A stretch of DNA of 64,000 nt, from NCBI RefSeq assembly GCF_030272615.1, contig NC_081412.1:667162352-667226351 (forward strand). The letters are read 5' to 3'. Each line of letters begins with the position of its first letter. Within the stretch, counting starts at the first letter, position 1. A model generated the notes under the pieces. It was not told where the DNA came from, did no database searches, and saw nothing but the letters and a program-made list of their open reading frames with translations. Source of the stretch: Cryptomeria japonica. Taxonomy: Eukaryota > Streptophyta > Pinopsida > Cupressales > Cupressaceae. The position numbers were made by a program, and so were the translations under genes. Shown here piece by piece: positions 46,784-58,202 of this stretch.

Positions 46784-47488
46784 TTCTTCGTTTCTCATCT
46801 ATCTTCTTTTCAATTCTTCAACATTGGATAATATGTTAGTGTTTCTTGATTAAAGCAAAATAGAATTAAATATTATATTGTTTAATCTATATTGCTTCGT
46901 TCCTGACAAGCGTGTCTTCTTACTTCATAGTTTGTCTTGAATTCATTTATGTAAATTGTAAAAGATTTACATTTTCATTATGCTAGCATATTATACAGTG
47001 TCATTATGTGTTAAGTAGAATCGTATCATGTTGTGTTTAAGTTCAAAATTAAATCACATTAGTTATATGATTCTTAGACTTAATGCATATTTCTTCCTTA
47101 TCATCAACGTAGTACTTGATTAAATGTTTTAATTAAGTCACACATGTATCAATTTAATCATGGAGCATTGAGAAATCAATCACATGGAAATTAAATTCTG
47201 AACATACATGTACATTTACCAAATGTATTAGATTTAATCAAAACAAAATATACATTGTTTTAAGCATTAAAGATAACACATTTGAGACAAAAGAGAAGCA
47301 TGTATATATACATATATATGTGTGGATCGTATACAAATATGGGTCACTAGATATCCAAAATGTGACCTCTCTTCTACATCATAAAATCATCTCCTATCCC
47401 TAGGGCTAGTGGCTGGAGAGTGTCGACTGGATGCTCCCTCCTGATATGGTCGTGAAGGTGGACCCATGGGTGTGTAGCGCGATATAGA
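46784..47488. other. AT-rich spacer after pol in element B
   Basis: About 700 bp with no gene. Its reverse complement is found at 1-706 in element A. Contains a TA-rich patch (47285-47335). Separates pol from the convergent antisense PMD gene and could hold the 3' ends of both. Confidence 0.6.
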
Positions 47489-48117
47489 TCATGAGTGACT
47501 CCAAGAGGAACTCCTACGATCCCTATCCATAAGGATCGCATGATAGGTGGTAGCCTCGGTCTGAGCCGCTGCTAGATCTCGTCGTGCCTGTTGGAGGTCC
47601 TCTGATAGGACTCTCTCTCTCTGTCGTGCCTGCTGGAGGTCCTCTGATAGGACTCTCTCTCTCTCCCTCCATATATCTACCTGGACTCGGAATGGGAAAA
47701 ACAAATCCTCATGTCGACCCGCGTTCCCCTGAGGCCTATAGGCAATCTGTGAGGAACTGGGGATCTGTGCTATCATGGAAATATCCGTCATTGCCTGCTG
47801 AATCAGGGAATGCCATTCCTGCACATTAGCTGTGGTAGTAGAACAGATTTTTGTTAGTACCATTCTATATCATCAAAGCATTAATCAATCAATATAAACC
47901 TACTATACCTGGATCTCCCTCGCGCCAGTAGGGATCATGATATGGTAGCATCTGTGCCTGGGAACCGCTAGGCTCCCCTCACTCGAATAATCTATCCACG
48001 ATGGGTGTAGGCTGGACGGTACTAGGGACAGGTCTCCGTATCGCCTCATGTTCCCCCTGTTGGGGAATAAGAGGTGGATCCAAAGCTATGGTATCGTCTC
48101 TTGAATGGTGGGGAGCT

Positions 48118-48260
48118 GCATCTGACTCCTCCTCATCATCTCTATCCTCCTCCTCCTCGTCCTCCTCGTCAGCCTCATCCTCATCCTCATCCGCATCATC
48201 ATCTGCATCCTCCTCGTCCTCCTCTCTATCTTTATCCTCCTCCTCCTCCTCCTCATCACT
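48118..48260 (-). repeat. Glu/Asp codon repeat in PMD gene of element B
   Basis: Imperfect GAG/GAT/GAC trinucleotide repeat (cctcctcat on the plus strand) encoding the acidic tail in exon 2 of the antisense gene. Prone to slippage; plus-strand poly-Ser reading here is a shadow. Confidence 0.85.
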
Positions 48261-49641
48261 GGGCTGATCGCCTGTAGGTGGATCAGGATCTCCCGCCTCC
48301 TCATGACCCTCTCCCTCCTCTGGCTCCTCTGACCTAGATCCCTTGTCCTCGTCTTGGTCTCCATGTCTCCATGGGCCTGGATAGCCTGTTGGATGATCTG
48401 GTGGAAAGATAGGACCTGGATATGATCTCATAAACCATGAAACATATCTGCGCTATGCTCCAGGCTCTATAGAATAATCAGTGACTACATCCTGATCAGA
48501 TCCCTCTAGGTCTGTCGTCTCAATGTCATCTACCGTCGGTCTCGCTACTGCTCTAGGTCTGGGAAGGACCCGTGAGTGTCAAGTATAGATGGGCACATCA
48601 GCTGGAACACACTGCTCTAGTCTGAACTGCCTCCGTACTCGGTCAAAGTAGAAAGGGACTATGATATGTGCATATCGTCCTCGTAGTAGGTGGTTCCTTT
48701 GTAGACATGCTAACTGTCTCTCCATACCATCCCATCTGTGCATCCGTAGGTAAGGTCTCCACACTATCACCTCGGCTGTCAGTCTGTCAAAAATCACTCT
48801 CCAATACAACAAATCTCCAAATCTCCACTCATTGGTAAGTGGATAAGCGAACACCCTAGGTCGCTCGTTCGCTGTACTCAGTGGAAAGCTGATGGGCCTG
48901 GTGCATGTGAAGTGCTCTAGAATCCACACCTACAGAAGTGTACATGTCATCAAACTGCAACCCTGTCTGAATACGTACTCCTCAAGGTCATGTGCTCCGA
49001 CCCCAAGCATACACTCTCCTGTGTCTCTCCATCGCTCTGATACACCATGTGAGACCCCCGTGCATGTGTGTCCCTCGCCCATTAGGGCAGACGGCTAATG
49101 CTATGATGGCTATCATAAGGCGTCTCAGATGTGGTACCTCCCCTATAGGATGTAAGAGCCAGCTGACCATGATGCGACCTCTCATCTCGCTTGGCATGAC
49201 TCTCCCTATGCAATACACCTGCTCTCTCTGATGATCCTCCGCTGACCGATCGGTCACGTATGTAACTGTCACTCCTCTGATAGGAAGACGAAGTATACGG
49301 TACACATCCTCGAGTGTGACCGTCAGCTCTCCTACTGGAAGGTGAAAAGTGCATGTGTCAAGATCCCATCGCTCCATCAGTGCCATCAGCATCGCAGGAT
49401 GAAATCGAATGGCCGGCATCAGAATCACATACAACAATCCTACAATCGATAGTGTGTCCCTCTCTGACTGAGTCAGCCGCGGAATCTGATCTCGCAAAGT
49501 GCGAAGAATATGTCCCGTTGTATGCTCTCTCATGTACGGGAGACCCTGCAACACGAAAACATGACCATAATTAGTACTCGATCATCAAAATCGCAAATGC
49601 AAACTGTCGCACATTGTATGCTAGCCTTGTAACCCCTCGCC

Positions 49642-49760
49642 AGGCCCTGATTGGGGACCATGGCGCCCTGTCAGGGACCATGGCGCCCCTGTCAGGGACC
49701 ATGGCGCCCTGGGGGGACCAGGGCGCCCCACAGGGACCATGGCGCCCTGGGTGGGCCCCG
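49642..49760. repeat. GC-rich palindromic tandem repeat in antisense intron 1 (element B)
   Basis: Five imperfect units of about 22-25 bp with core CAGGGACCATGGCGCCCTG. Each is a nested palindrome (CAGGG/CCCTG around CCATGG and GGCGCC). Lies wholly within intron 1 of the antisense gene. Confidence 0.8.
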
Positions 49761-50000
49761 GTCAGCCTTCAAGGCCCGCATACGATCACAAAAAAGTCAA
49801 ACATGCGAAAAATCAAAAGTCAAACATTCAGTCAACTCACCTCGTCCAGTGGCTCATCGTCGATCACAGCCTGACGTAGGATCTCGATCCTCGTGGGACG
49901 CTCCGGTCGTCGTGAAGGCATGATGATGGCTATGTGGGCTCTGTTGCGCTGAATAGTATTCTGAAATCAACAAAGTGATGAATGCAAGTGTCACTTTCGA

Positions 50001-50010
50001 GGTATATACT
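50001..50010 (-). promoter_or_regulatory. TATA-like box for antisense PMD gene in B
   Basis: The minus strand reads AGTATATACC, 80-90 bp before the ATG at 49921, a spacing close to that in D. The interval 49922-50489 otherwise has no gene; the plus-strand open frame at 50087-50284 shows no known motif. Confidence 0.45.
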
Positions 50011-50489
50011 CTCGTTTGTTTATCTTTACTTTTGAAACCCTAATTTTTCCTCTCTCATTCATCTTATCATAACTTGAGTTTGGGAGATGCGATTTTCAAG
50101 CCGTTTGTTGCATTGGAATCGTATTTTCCTTCTCCTACTCTCGGGATGTTCCAAAAAGTGCTCTGATGAAGCCTATTTAGTGAACACCCCTCATCAATAC
50201 TACCTTACACAATTTGTTGCAAGTAAACATGCTACCCTGTTTCACCTCCCTAATAAGCAAGTCGAAACAGGGGGGGGCATATAGCTACTCACAGATTTCA
50301 TCACTTTCCCTAGTAAGCATTAGGTGATTTTGTGATCTAACGTGTGTTTTGTAGGGTGCGGTTCCTAACTGTGTACTGCAGATACCGCTGGGGGCTTCGT
50401 CCAACAACTTATGGATATATCCTTTTTCAAATAATGTTTACTTTTCTGTACTTTAGCTTGCATATGCACGTAGTACTCATATGACCGCT

Positions 50490-50504
50490 AAAGTGGGGGC
50501 TAAA
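50490..50504 (+). promoter_or_regulatory. Polypurine tract of element B
   Basis: AAAGTGGGGGCTAAA directly before the 3' LTR start TGTAGC. Confidence 0.85.
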
Positions 50505-52136
50505 TGTAGCATTGTAAATTGTACGCACCCGCTAGGGTGGTACAATTTCACACCTAGTTTAGCACCCGCCTTAGTGCATTTTACATTCTGCATTGCATTT
50601 CTCCTTTAGCACTTAATTAATCAAATTAATTAGGTCTAAGGTCCTATTTCATCATTCTCTACATCATAAAATTGGGCCCTTTCACTAAAGTGCGCCCTTG
50701 GCATCTTTTCAATCAAAAACCCTAATTAAGTCCTATTTTGAACTTGGGGGCTTGGTTTTGGGGTCAAAACATCTCGAAATCACCTGTAACTTTGGGATTC
50801 TCTCTAAAATCATCATATCTGACGGCCCTGAAAATTTGATGAAAAGTTGTCGGGACCGTGGCGCCTGGAGTGCACATGGTCCCGGACATTTTTCCCAAAA
50901 TTTTAGGAGCACGATCCAATCATAAAATAAAGCTTAACCCCAAGAAATTGGCTGGATATTCAATCTCTAGGTCTGCCACAATACGAATTTACAATCTAGG
51001 GTTTCCTACATAAGAGCTCTCTTTCCTCATTTGAGGGGATCCGATTTTTGTTTTCAGGAACTTCATATGCAGCGAAAGAGCAGATCTTGGAAGACTTCAA
51101 CAACATTCAACATCATTCTATCAAGCATCTATCAAATTCATTCATCTACTTAGGGCTTGGAAGACATTGAAGAACAATAGGAGATTACCGACTGAAGATT
51201 GGCTTGTACTCCTCCCTTGAGGGTTGGGTATGATTTCATGTTGTTTTCATGTCTTTGCATAAGCTTCAATACGTCATTTATTCATGCTTTAGATTAAATT
51301 GCATCTTGATTTAGAGCATTTACATTATCATTTACAAGCAATTAGGGTTTACTTTCTAGGTTGCTCTAGTTTGCTTTCTTGCATTTTAGGACCTTGCACA
51401 CACACTAGGTCTGCTCACACAATACATTTTACAAAACAACTTGGCTATTCGTGGAGGTGGAAATCACCAAAGTGGGGGTTTGACTAAGGAAAAACCCTAT
51501 ATAGCCGCCCATACACCCTTTTTCAGATATCATTGCAGGTTTCGGGATTCGGACAATGCCGCGGGATACAGATTCGGAGAGAGAAGGTCGAGACAGCACT
51601 CTGTGTCAAGTTGCAGAGCAGAAGACTGGGACAGGGGCACTGGGCGCCCTGGTCCTGCCAGGACAGTGGCGTTGGGCACCCTGGTCCATGGGACAGAGGC
51701 ACTGGGCGCCCTGGTCCTCCGGACAGACAGCTTCCCGACAGTGTTTCAGAGTGCAGAACAGCAGTTTCTGGTGCAGTTTTCAGGACAGTGGCGCCCGCCC
51801 TCCCGTCTCGAACATTTTCAGTCCAATTTTGACTCCGGGTACATATCTGCATTCTTATTTCATCCTTTTATTTACAGTTGTTCATTGTTTAATCTCAATT
51901 CTGCAATCTTGTTATTAGTTCATACTTGCATTTTGGGATTAGGGTTTGAACTTGTATCATTTTAGCTTCCAATTTCAACAAGGGAATAGAAATCCTAATA
52001 GATATCCCATGGCTCTCTCTTTCACCAAAAGAAGTAGCCAATTGTGCGATATCTCTAGGCTCTTTCGTATTCCGTAATGTGTGTCAAAAGGTAGGATTAG
52101 GGCATGTTAACCTAGTCTCGCTTTTTCCCCTACACA
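50505..52136 (+). repeat. 3' LTR of element B
   Basis: 1632 bp, matches 39397-41039 throughout; ends CCCCTACACA. Target copy GTAGC follows. Open frames in it (for example 51441-51965) also occur in the 5' LTR and show no protein motif. Confidence 0.93.
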
Positions 52137-52141
52137 GTAGC

Positions 52142-53393
52142 ATCTCTGAGTTCTTGTGATCAAACTATATTCTTAATTCTTTCATCATGACTATAGCCAA
52201 GGCTTTATTGACTGCTCAATATATGATTGTACCTCATTGTTATGAGCTTTGTGCTAAGTTAAAGGCTTCACCTTATGGTTGTCATCAATGGGTGTATTCA
52301 ATGTCTATGTCTGTCAATGCTCTTTGAAAGTAATGCCCACTATACATTGAATATCTACATACATTGCAAATTCAATCTTTACAGTGTCATGATCTCACGA
52401 ATACCCTACACTTCTTCATGGAAACAAAGCTTTAAAGCTCTATGAATGTTGTATTATGAGATTGTATTGCTTCTAAGGCTTTGTTTTGAGTGACTTTTGA
52501 TCATTGTCCTATTGAAGACTGTATTTACTGATTATCTTTATCAACCAATACTTGAGACTATTCCTTGGCTCCAGTTTTATGGCCATTAATGACTATGAGG
52601 ATTGTTTTGAGTTTTGGGCCTCATATTTTCTCTGAATGACTATGTTGTATGTGAATGACTAACTTTATCTTTTTATCCATTGTTCTTTGGAGTGTAGGAT
52701 TGTCATTTTCTCACTAGGCCTACTCTAGGGCTTTTTCTGTCTACTTTTGAATCTATGCATGAATGCTTGATCTCTATATCATTGTACTTTCTGAGTTTCA
52801 GAGATATATGGAGTGCATTAATGCCTTCTTGGACTGCTCTTGTGGCTGCACATTTCTTTCCTATTGTGTGATCTCAAAGTAGGGATATTGGTGTTGAACT
52901 GTGAATGCACTGTGTATTGATTTTTATCACCATCTTATACAGTGTCTCCATACATTTATTCCTCTCACTATACTTGTGTGCCCTACTTTTCATGTTTGTG
53001 AATGGATGCTTCCAGATTTCTTAGTGCCCATTGTTATTTTTCTTCTTGACTGTGACCATGGCATCATAGTACTTTGGATAATTGAACTTCTTCATATGCT
53101 TTCTTAGGGCCGTGACAAATCTTTATAGTCTTGATTCCTTTATCAAATATAAATTGTTAGGGTAGTAACAAATCTTTATAGTCTTTATTCCTTTATCAAA
53201 TAGAAACTTCTTTGGTATTGTTACTATACTATGCACTATGAGATGCCACAATGACTGTCATATTTGATCTTGAATCTTTAAGGGTGTCTTTCACTACCCA
53301 TGTGTTGGCTCAGAGGACTGTATCTGATGGATTTAACTAAGATCAAAGGATAGAACTCTACCACTCAATTGTTGTTTCCTTTTTATAACTACT
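52142..53393 (-). repeat. Probable LTR of element F, continued (contains copy 2 of the 0.9-kb repeat)
   Basis: Continues the sequence interrupted at 39396. 52447-53393 parallels 10137-11010. No gene; open frame 52901-53107 has no motif. Interrupted at 53393 by element G. Confidence 0.5.
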
Positions 53394-53752
53394 TGTTGTG
53401 ATGTATTCACACATCGCCCCATTGCAAATGGGGACCCCTGCTCTTTACTATCTAGGGTTTTTCTTCTAGGTCTTTTAGGGTTTAGTCTGTTAGCTTTTGC
53501 ATGGTGAGTGTTGTCAGGAGGATCACTGGATAGCAGGCTCTACTTGAGCTAGGGTGAGTCAGTTGATGCTCCAAGTTAAGGGCGTTTTTCAAGGTCTTCC
53601 TTAGGCTTGGTTTTGCTGGTGGTGTCCCATTTGAGTTCGAGGAAGTCAGTGAGTGGTTGAGAAAATTTAGTTAAGGAATGGAAGGAATGAATCAAAGATA
53701 TGGCCTAAGACAAAGTCAAGCCAGTTTGAAGGTGAATTGAGCCTAGAAAGGT

Positions 53753-56700
53753 GAATTTCACTCCTGACCCTTCCAAAGGGTCCATAGCAAAATTCATGTA
53801 AAACCCTATTTTCCACAAAAACTGGAGCTATATGTCAACCTAAAGGAGAAATTTGCATGATCGTGAAGAAAGGACACCTAATAAAGTTTGTCCAAGGTGT
53901 GAGGAGGAGAAAATATGTGAGAAATTGGCTCAAAAGATGAATTTCGCTCCTGACCCTTCCAAAGGGTCCAAAGCAAAATTCATATTTCCTGTATTTTGCT
54001 TCTTAGCTTGACCAAGTTAGGAGCTTCTAAGGCATGGTTTGGTAGGTTTTGGTGCATATATGCCTTGAAGAGGAATTTTTGGACCTCAAGATGATGAAAG
54101 CTAGCCTTAAATGAGGATTTCACTCCTGACCCTTCCAAAGGGTCCAAAGCGAAATCTTCCCTTTTTGCCTTCCTTTGGCCTTAAAACCTAGTCTGACCCT
54201 GCCTAGACCCAGTTGGGTGATGGAATATCTTGATAGTGAAACAAGGAAGTTGATTTGATCAAATTTGGAGGAGAATGAGATAAACTAAGGTGGGAAATTA
54301 GCCAAGAATAGGGATTTTGCTCCTGACCCTTCCAAAGGGTCCAGAGCGAAAATCCGCTTTGACATCAAATTTTCACTTATCATGGCCAAATTCCTAGTTC
54401 CTAAGGCATGATTGGAGGTATTTTTGAGTATTCTGGTCTTAAGGAGTGAGTGAAGGTGGAAAAATGAAGGATTCTAGCCCAAAAGGAGAATTTCGCTACT
54501 GACCCTTCCAAAGGGTCCAGAGCGAAATTCTTGTAAACACTCATTTTTTCCTTTAGCAAGAGTCAGGATTGTGATGGGGATGTGTGAAGAAGGGTATATG
54601 TTTGCCTCTCAAAAGGATTTGGAGTTCAAAAGGTCAAGAATCAAGCCCAAAAATGATTTTTGCTCCTGACCCTTCCAAAGGGTCCAGAGCGAAAATCTTT
54701 ATAGCTCTCATTTCCTTCCCAATTTTGGCTAAGTGTTGGTTTCTAAGGCATGTTTGAGGATGAATTGATATGTTCTTTCCTGGAGATGGAGTTGATTGAT
54801 TTTGAAGAATAAGATTGTGGCCTAAAAGAGAATTTCACTCCTGACCCTTCCAAAGGGTCTAGAGCGAAATTCATCATAAACCTTATTTGTTGCCTTGAAT
54901 GGACTAGAAACCTTATTCCTAAGGTGGAAAATGATCCAATTTTGCCTCTTGAAGTGGTTTGAAGTTTGAAAAGTGAGCAATCTAGCCTAGAATGAGATTT
55001 TCACTCCTGACCCTTCCAAAGGGTCCAAAGTGAAAATCTTCTTAAAGCTCATTTCCTCCTAAGTTTGACTAAATTTTTATTTGCAGGGTATCTTGAAAGG
55101 AAGGATGGACATCTTGTAGCCCTTGGAATGTTTGAAAGCATTGAAGTATGAAGGATTTTGGACCAAAATGAGAATTTCGCTCCTAACCCTTCCAAAGGAT
55201 CCAGAGCGAAATTCCTAAAAACTCTTATTTTTGAATTGAAGAAGGTCATGTTCTTGGTCTTTTATGGCATGGATGGAAGGGAGATAGCTTGTCTTTGCCT
55301 CTTGAGGTTGTTTTGAAAGGGAGAAATGAAGAATCTAGCCCAAGTCAAGATTTTCGCTCTTGACCCTTCCAAAGGGCCCAGAGTGAAAATCTTCCTAAGA
55401 TGCATTTCTTTCCTTGTTTGCCTAAAATTTGATGTCCAAGGCATGATGAGAAGGAGAATGAACATGATATAGCTTTTGAGAGTGTTTGGTAGCTATGAAA
55501 ATGAAGGATTTTAGCCAGGAAAGGAAATTTCGCTCCTGACCCTTCCAAAGGGTCCAGAGCGAAATTCCTTATAAGCCTACTTTTAGACCTTTCTTGGACA
55601 TGAAACCTTGTTCCTAGGGAAATGAAGGATGAGATTCTACCTTGCAATGAAGTTTCAAGTTCAAAAAATGATGATTTTTGGTCAAGAATGAGAATTTCGC
55701 TCCTGACCCTTCCAAAGGGTCCGTAGAGAATTTTCTCAAAACCTCTCTTTGCTATCAACTTTTTTGCTAGATCAAGTGTGGGATAAGGTAAAATCAAGGA
55801 GAAGTTTCTCCTGAGAGTGACTTTAAGTTGCTAGAAACCATGAAAGATGAAGGAATTGAGCCTAAAAGTAATTTTCGCTCCTGACCCTTCCAAAGGGTCC
55901 AGAGCGAAAATCCTAAAAACCATCTTTTCTTCCAAAATTTGACCAAAGTTAAACTTGCACAAGGGTGAGAGAAGTCATTTGGATTGCCTTAGAGTGGATT
56001 TTGGTTGCCAAGAATGCAAATTTTGAAGCCAAATGAGAATTTCGCTCATGACCCTTCCAAACGGTCCAGAGCAAAATTCTTAAGATCACCCTTTTTCCTT
56101 ACAAATCAAGTCAAGATTTTGGTTTTTATACCTTGGAGAGGAGTGACGCAAGGTGTTCTAAGTCTTGGATGTGTTTTGAAGTTGAAAGGATGGCGAAATA
56201 GCCCTAAAACAAGATTTTCACTCCTGACCCTTCCAAAGGGTCCAGAGCGCAAATTCCAAAATCTACCTATTCCTTTCAAATTTATGCCAAGCTATGCCTA
56301 GACCAAGGTAAAATATTCCCTTGAGATTTCCCTTGAGTTGATGGTTGTCTCCAAAAATGATGATTTTAGGCCAGAGGAGGGAAATCGCTCCTGACCCTTC
56401 CAAAGGGTCCAGGGCAAAAATCCTTCAATCACCTATTTTGCCTTGCAATGTCAAGTTAAACTTAGGTTGGATGAAAGAAGAGAAGTATTTCCTTGCCTTG
56501 TGAGGTGGATTGAAGTTGAAAGGATGGAGGAACATGCTCAAAACTTGAAAATCATTGTTGACCCTTCCAAAGGGTCCAGAGCCAAAAACACTAAAACCAT
56601 CCTTTTCTCCAAATTTTGTGCTAAGCCAGCCTTGGACTAGGGTGAGAAAAATTATTTGGAATGCCTTGGAAAGATTTTCAACCACCAAAAATGAAAATTT

Positions 56701-57484
56701 TGAGCTAAAATGAGAATTTCGCTCCTGACCCTTTCAGAGGATCCAGAGCGAAATTTTGGATAGGTCTTGTCCCTGGCTAGGTTTTTGAGCGAATTTGACC
56801 TTTTAGGCCTTGTGAAGATCAAACCAATGTTGCCAAGTTGGGAAATGATTTCAATGTGAGGGAATCCAGAGGAAATGAAGTGAAGAAAGTCAAATTGGGT
56901 GTGAATGGGCAAGCAAAAAGTGAATTTCTCTTCTGACCCTTCCAAAGGGTCCAGAGCAAAATTCATCAAAATCACTATTTCCCCTTTGTGTCAAGATAGG
57001 ATTTTGATTCCTAAGGCATGAAAAGACTGGAGGGAGGTTATTTAATCCTTGCAAGATAAATTGAAAGTAAAGAAGATGGAGGAATAAGCCTAAAACAGGA
57101 ATTTCGCTCCTGACCCTTCTAGAGGGTCCAAAGCGAAATTCCCAATTTCACTCAAATTGCTCATGATAGAGGTCAAGGCATGGATCCCTAGGCTCTGGAG
57201 GAAGAAAAACTAGTGTGTGCTTGCCTTGGAAGGTATTTTGGAGTGGAAACATGATAGATTTTGTCCTAAAATGTGAATTTCGCTCCTGACCCTTCCAAAG
57301 GGTCCAGAGCAAAATTCTTAAAAACCTCTCTTTTGCCCCAAATTTGCATCAAGATTGATGTTGGTTGAGAATGGGGGTGTCCTTGGGCATGTATCTAGGC
57401 AAGTACGGTTGCAAAGTGAGAACAATTTGAGCTAGGAAAGCAAATTTTGCTCCTGACCCTTCCAGAGGGTCCAGGGCGAAATTC
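53753..57484. repeat. Array of 22 hairpin repeats in LTR of element G
   Basis: Each unit carries a ~43-nt inverted repeat: outer arm GAATTTCGCTC, spacer CT, inner arm GACCCTT, loop CCA, inner arm AAGGGTC, spacer CA, outer arm GAGCGAAATTC. Starts near 53753, 53938, 54114, 54311, 54487, 54654, 54829, 54994, 55171, 55348, 55523, 55690, 55870, 56035, 56211, 56380, 56549, 56711, 56921, 57098, 57274 and 57440; spacing mostly 165-180 bp. The sequence between hairpins is much more variable than the hairpins, though words such as 'aaggcatg' and 'tagcc(t/c)aaaa' recur. A second arm type GATTTTCGCTC/GAGCGAAAATC replaces both arms together in several units. Confidence 0.95.
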
Positions 57485-57642
57485 TGGATAGGGCCTATCC
57501 CTAGGGAGAATATTGAGCAAGCTTCATTTTACCATCTTCTTGTTGATGATTTAAGGTAGAAAACGCTATGTTGAAATGAATTTATTATGTGTCCTTAATC
57601 ATCTTTTGGTTTGTCTTGCAGTTAAAAGAAGACAGGGCCAAG

Positions 57643-57762
57643 ACAAGGACGACCTTCTCTAATCTAGCATCAACAAGGACGACCTTCTCCAGTCTAGCAT
57701 CAATAAGGATGACCTTCTCCAGTCTAGCATCATCAAGGAAGACATCTTCCAGTCCAGCATTC
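57643..57762 (+). repeat. 30-bp minisatellite in LTR of element G
   Basis: Four units of 30 bp with core AAGGACGACCTTCTCCAGTC followed by TAGCATCA. Directly after TTTGTCTTGCAG, which resembles a splice acceptor. The reading frame would give TRTTFSSLAS-like repeats; probably non-coding. Confidence 0.85.
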
Positions 57763-58193
57763 CAAGGAAAGGTACACCTTCCATCCTGCACATCGAAGAC
57801 AAAGGAGGTTAAAGCAAGGGTTCGTTGAAGAAGCAGATAGTTTCAGAAGAGTTAATTAAAGCTAGCTTCTCAACATCATCAAATTGAACATCAGCCAAGT
57901 TACAAGTGTCAGGCAAGGTGGCATCCCAGTCATCACTCCTCCATGTTGGGTTGATCCACCTTAGCGTGTCCAGGTTCAATGTACCTGACTCATCAAAGAT
58001 GACAAAAACTTTGATGTACCCACCCCAGCTATCCATTGGTCGAATATCCCAGAGAAGACATGTGTCCAAATAATGCAATTATTTCATTGGTCAGAATTAA
58101 GTTTGTTGTAACAAACCCTAATTAGGGTTTTCATTGTAAAATCTTAGCCATTGATCTCAAATTGATCTAAGCCATTGAATTGTATTGAGGGCA

Positions 58194-58202
58194 CTATATA
58201 AG
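58194..58202 (+). promoter_or_regulatory. TATA-like box in LTR of element G
   Basis: CTATATAAG in a context 'gggcactatataagttgtg'; the most TATA-like word in the last kilobase of the LTR. Transcription start would be about 58230. Confidence 0.5.

Larger units (their letters stand above)
47489..49921 (-). pseudogene. Antisense three-exon plant-mobile-domain (PMD) gene in element B
   Basis: Minus strand. Exon 1 49921-49841: 27 codons, MPSRRPERPTRIEILR onward, ending at donor GTGAGT. Intron 1 295 bp, ending TTGCAG, phase 0. Exon 2 49545-47909: GLPYMREHTTGHILRTL, the PMD signature (MALMERWDLDTCTFHLPVGE, TVTLEDVYRILRLPI), SWLLHP, VWILEHFTCTRPISF, WRPYLRMHRWD, then a long acidic tail with runs of Glu and Asp. 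Intron 2 79 bp (47908-47830; GTATAG to CCACAG). Exon 3 47829-47489: NVQEWHSLIQQAM and a duplicated coiled-coil motif RERVLSEDLQQAR, stop at 47489. Damage: a 1-nt frameshift near 49010 and stops near 48935, 48578, 48455 and 47976. The protein would be about 750 residues. PMD proteins occur in plant silencing factors and in transposons. Homologous to the relic in D. Confidence 0.85.
39397..52136 (+). mobile_element. Near-complete Ty3/gypsy (Tat-like) element B
   Basis: 12,740 bp with target duplication GTAGC (39392-39396 and 52137-52141). LTRs at 39397-41039 and 50505-52136 begin TGTAG and end CTACACA. Then primer site, ORF1, protease-G-patch-RT frame, RNase H-integrase frame, a spacer, an antisense PMD gene, polypurine tract, 3' LTR. 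A second RNase H-like domain after the RT-associated one places it near the Tat lineage of Ty3/gypsy, where antisense extra ORFs between pol and the 3' LTR are known (for example in Grande). The pol frame has one in-frame stop (42231) and one frameshift (about 44535). No Gag core domain is recognised. Confidence 0.93.

Noticed and set aside
48001-48267. Plus-strand poly-Ser ORF
   Set aside because: Shadow of the Glu/Asp-rich exon of the antisense PMD gene on the minus strand.
51441-51965. 174-codon ORF in the 3' LTR of B
   Set aside because: The same frame lies in the 5' LTR with different length and overlaps the GC tandem repeat; no motif. Treated as LTR sequence.
55049-56975. Several long open frames on the minus strand with a recurring ALDPLEGSGAKF-type peptide
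   Set aside because: They are translations of the hairpin repeat in the LTR of G. The same word appears wherever the repeat does, frames end between units, and similar peptides arise on the plus strand because the repeat is palindromic.
53753-57484. CRISPR-like array (short palindromic repeats with variable spacers)
   Set aside because: The spacers are about 130 bp and related to each other, no cas genes exist, the array lies inside an LTR repeated at both element ends, and the context is clearly a plant retrotransposon.
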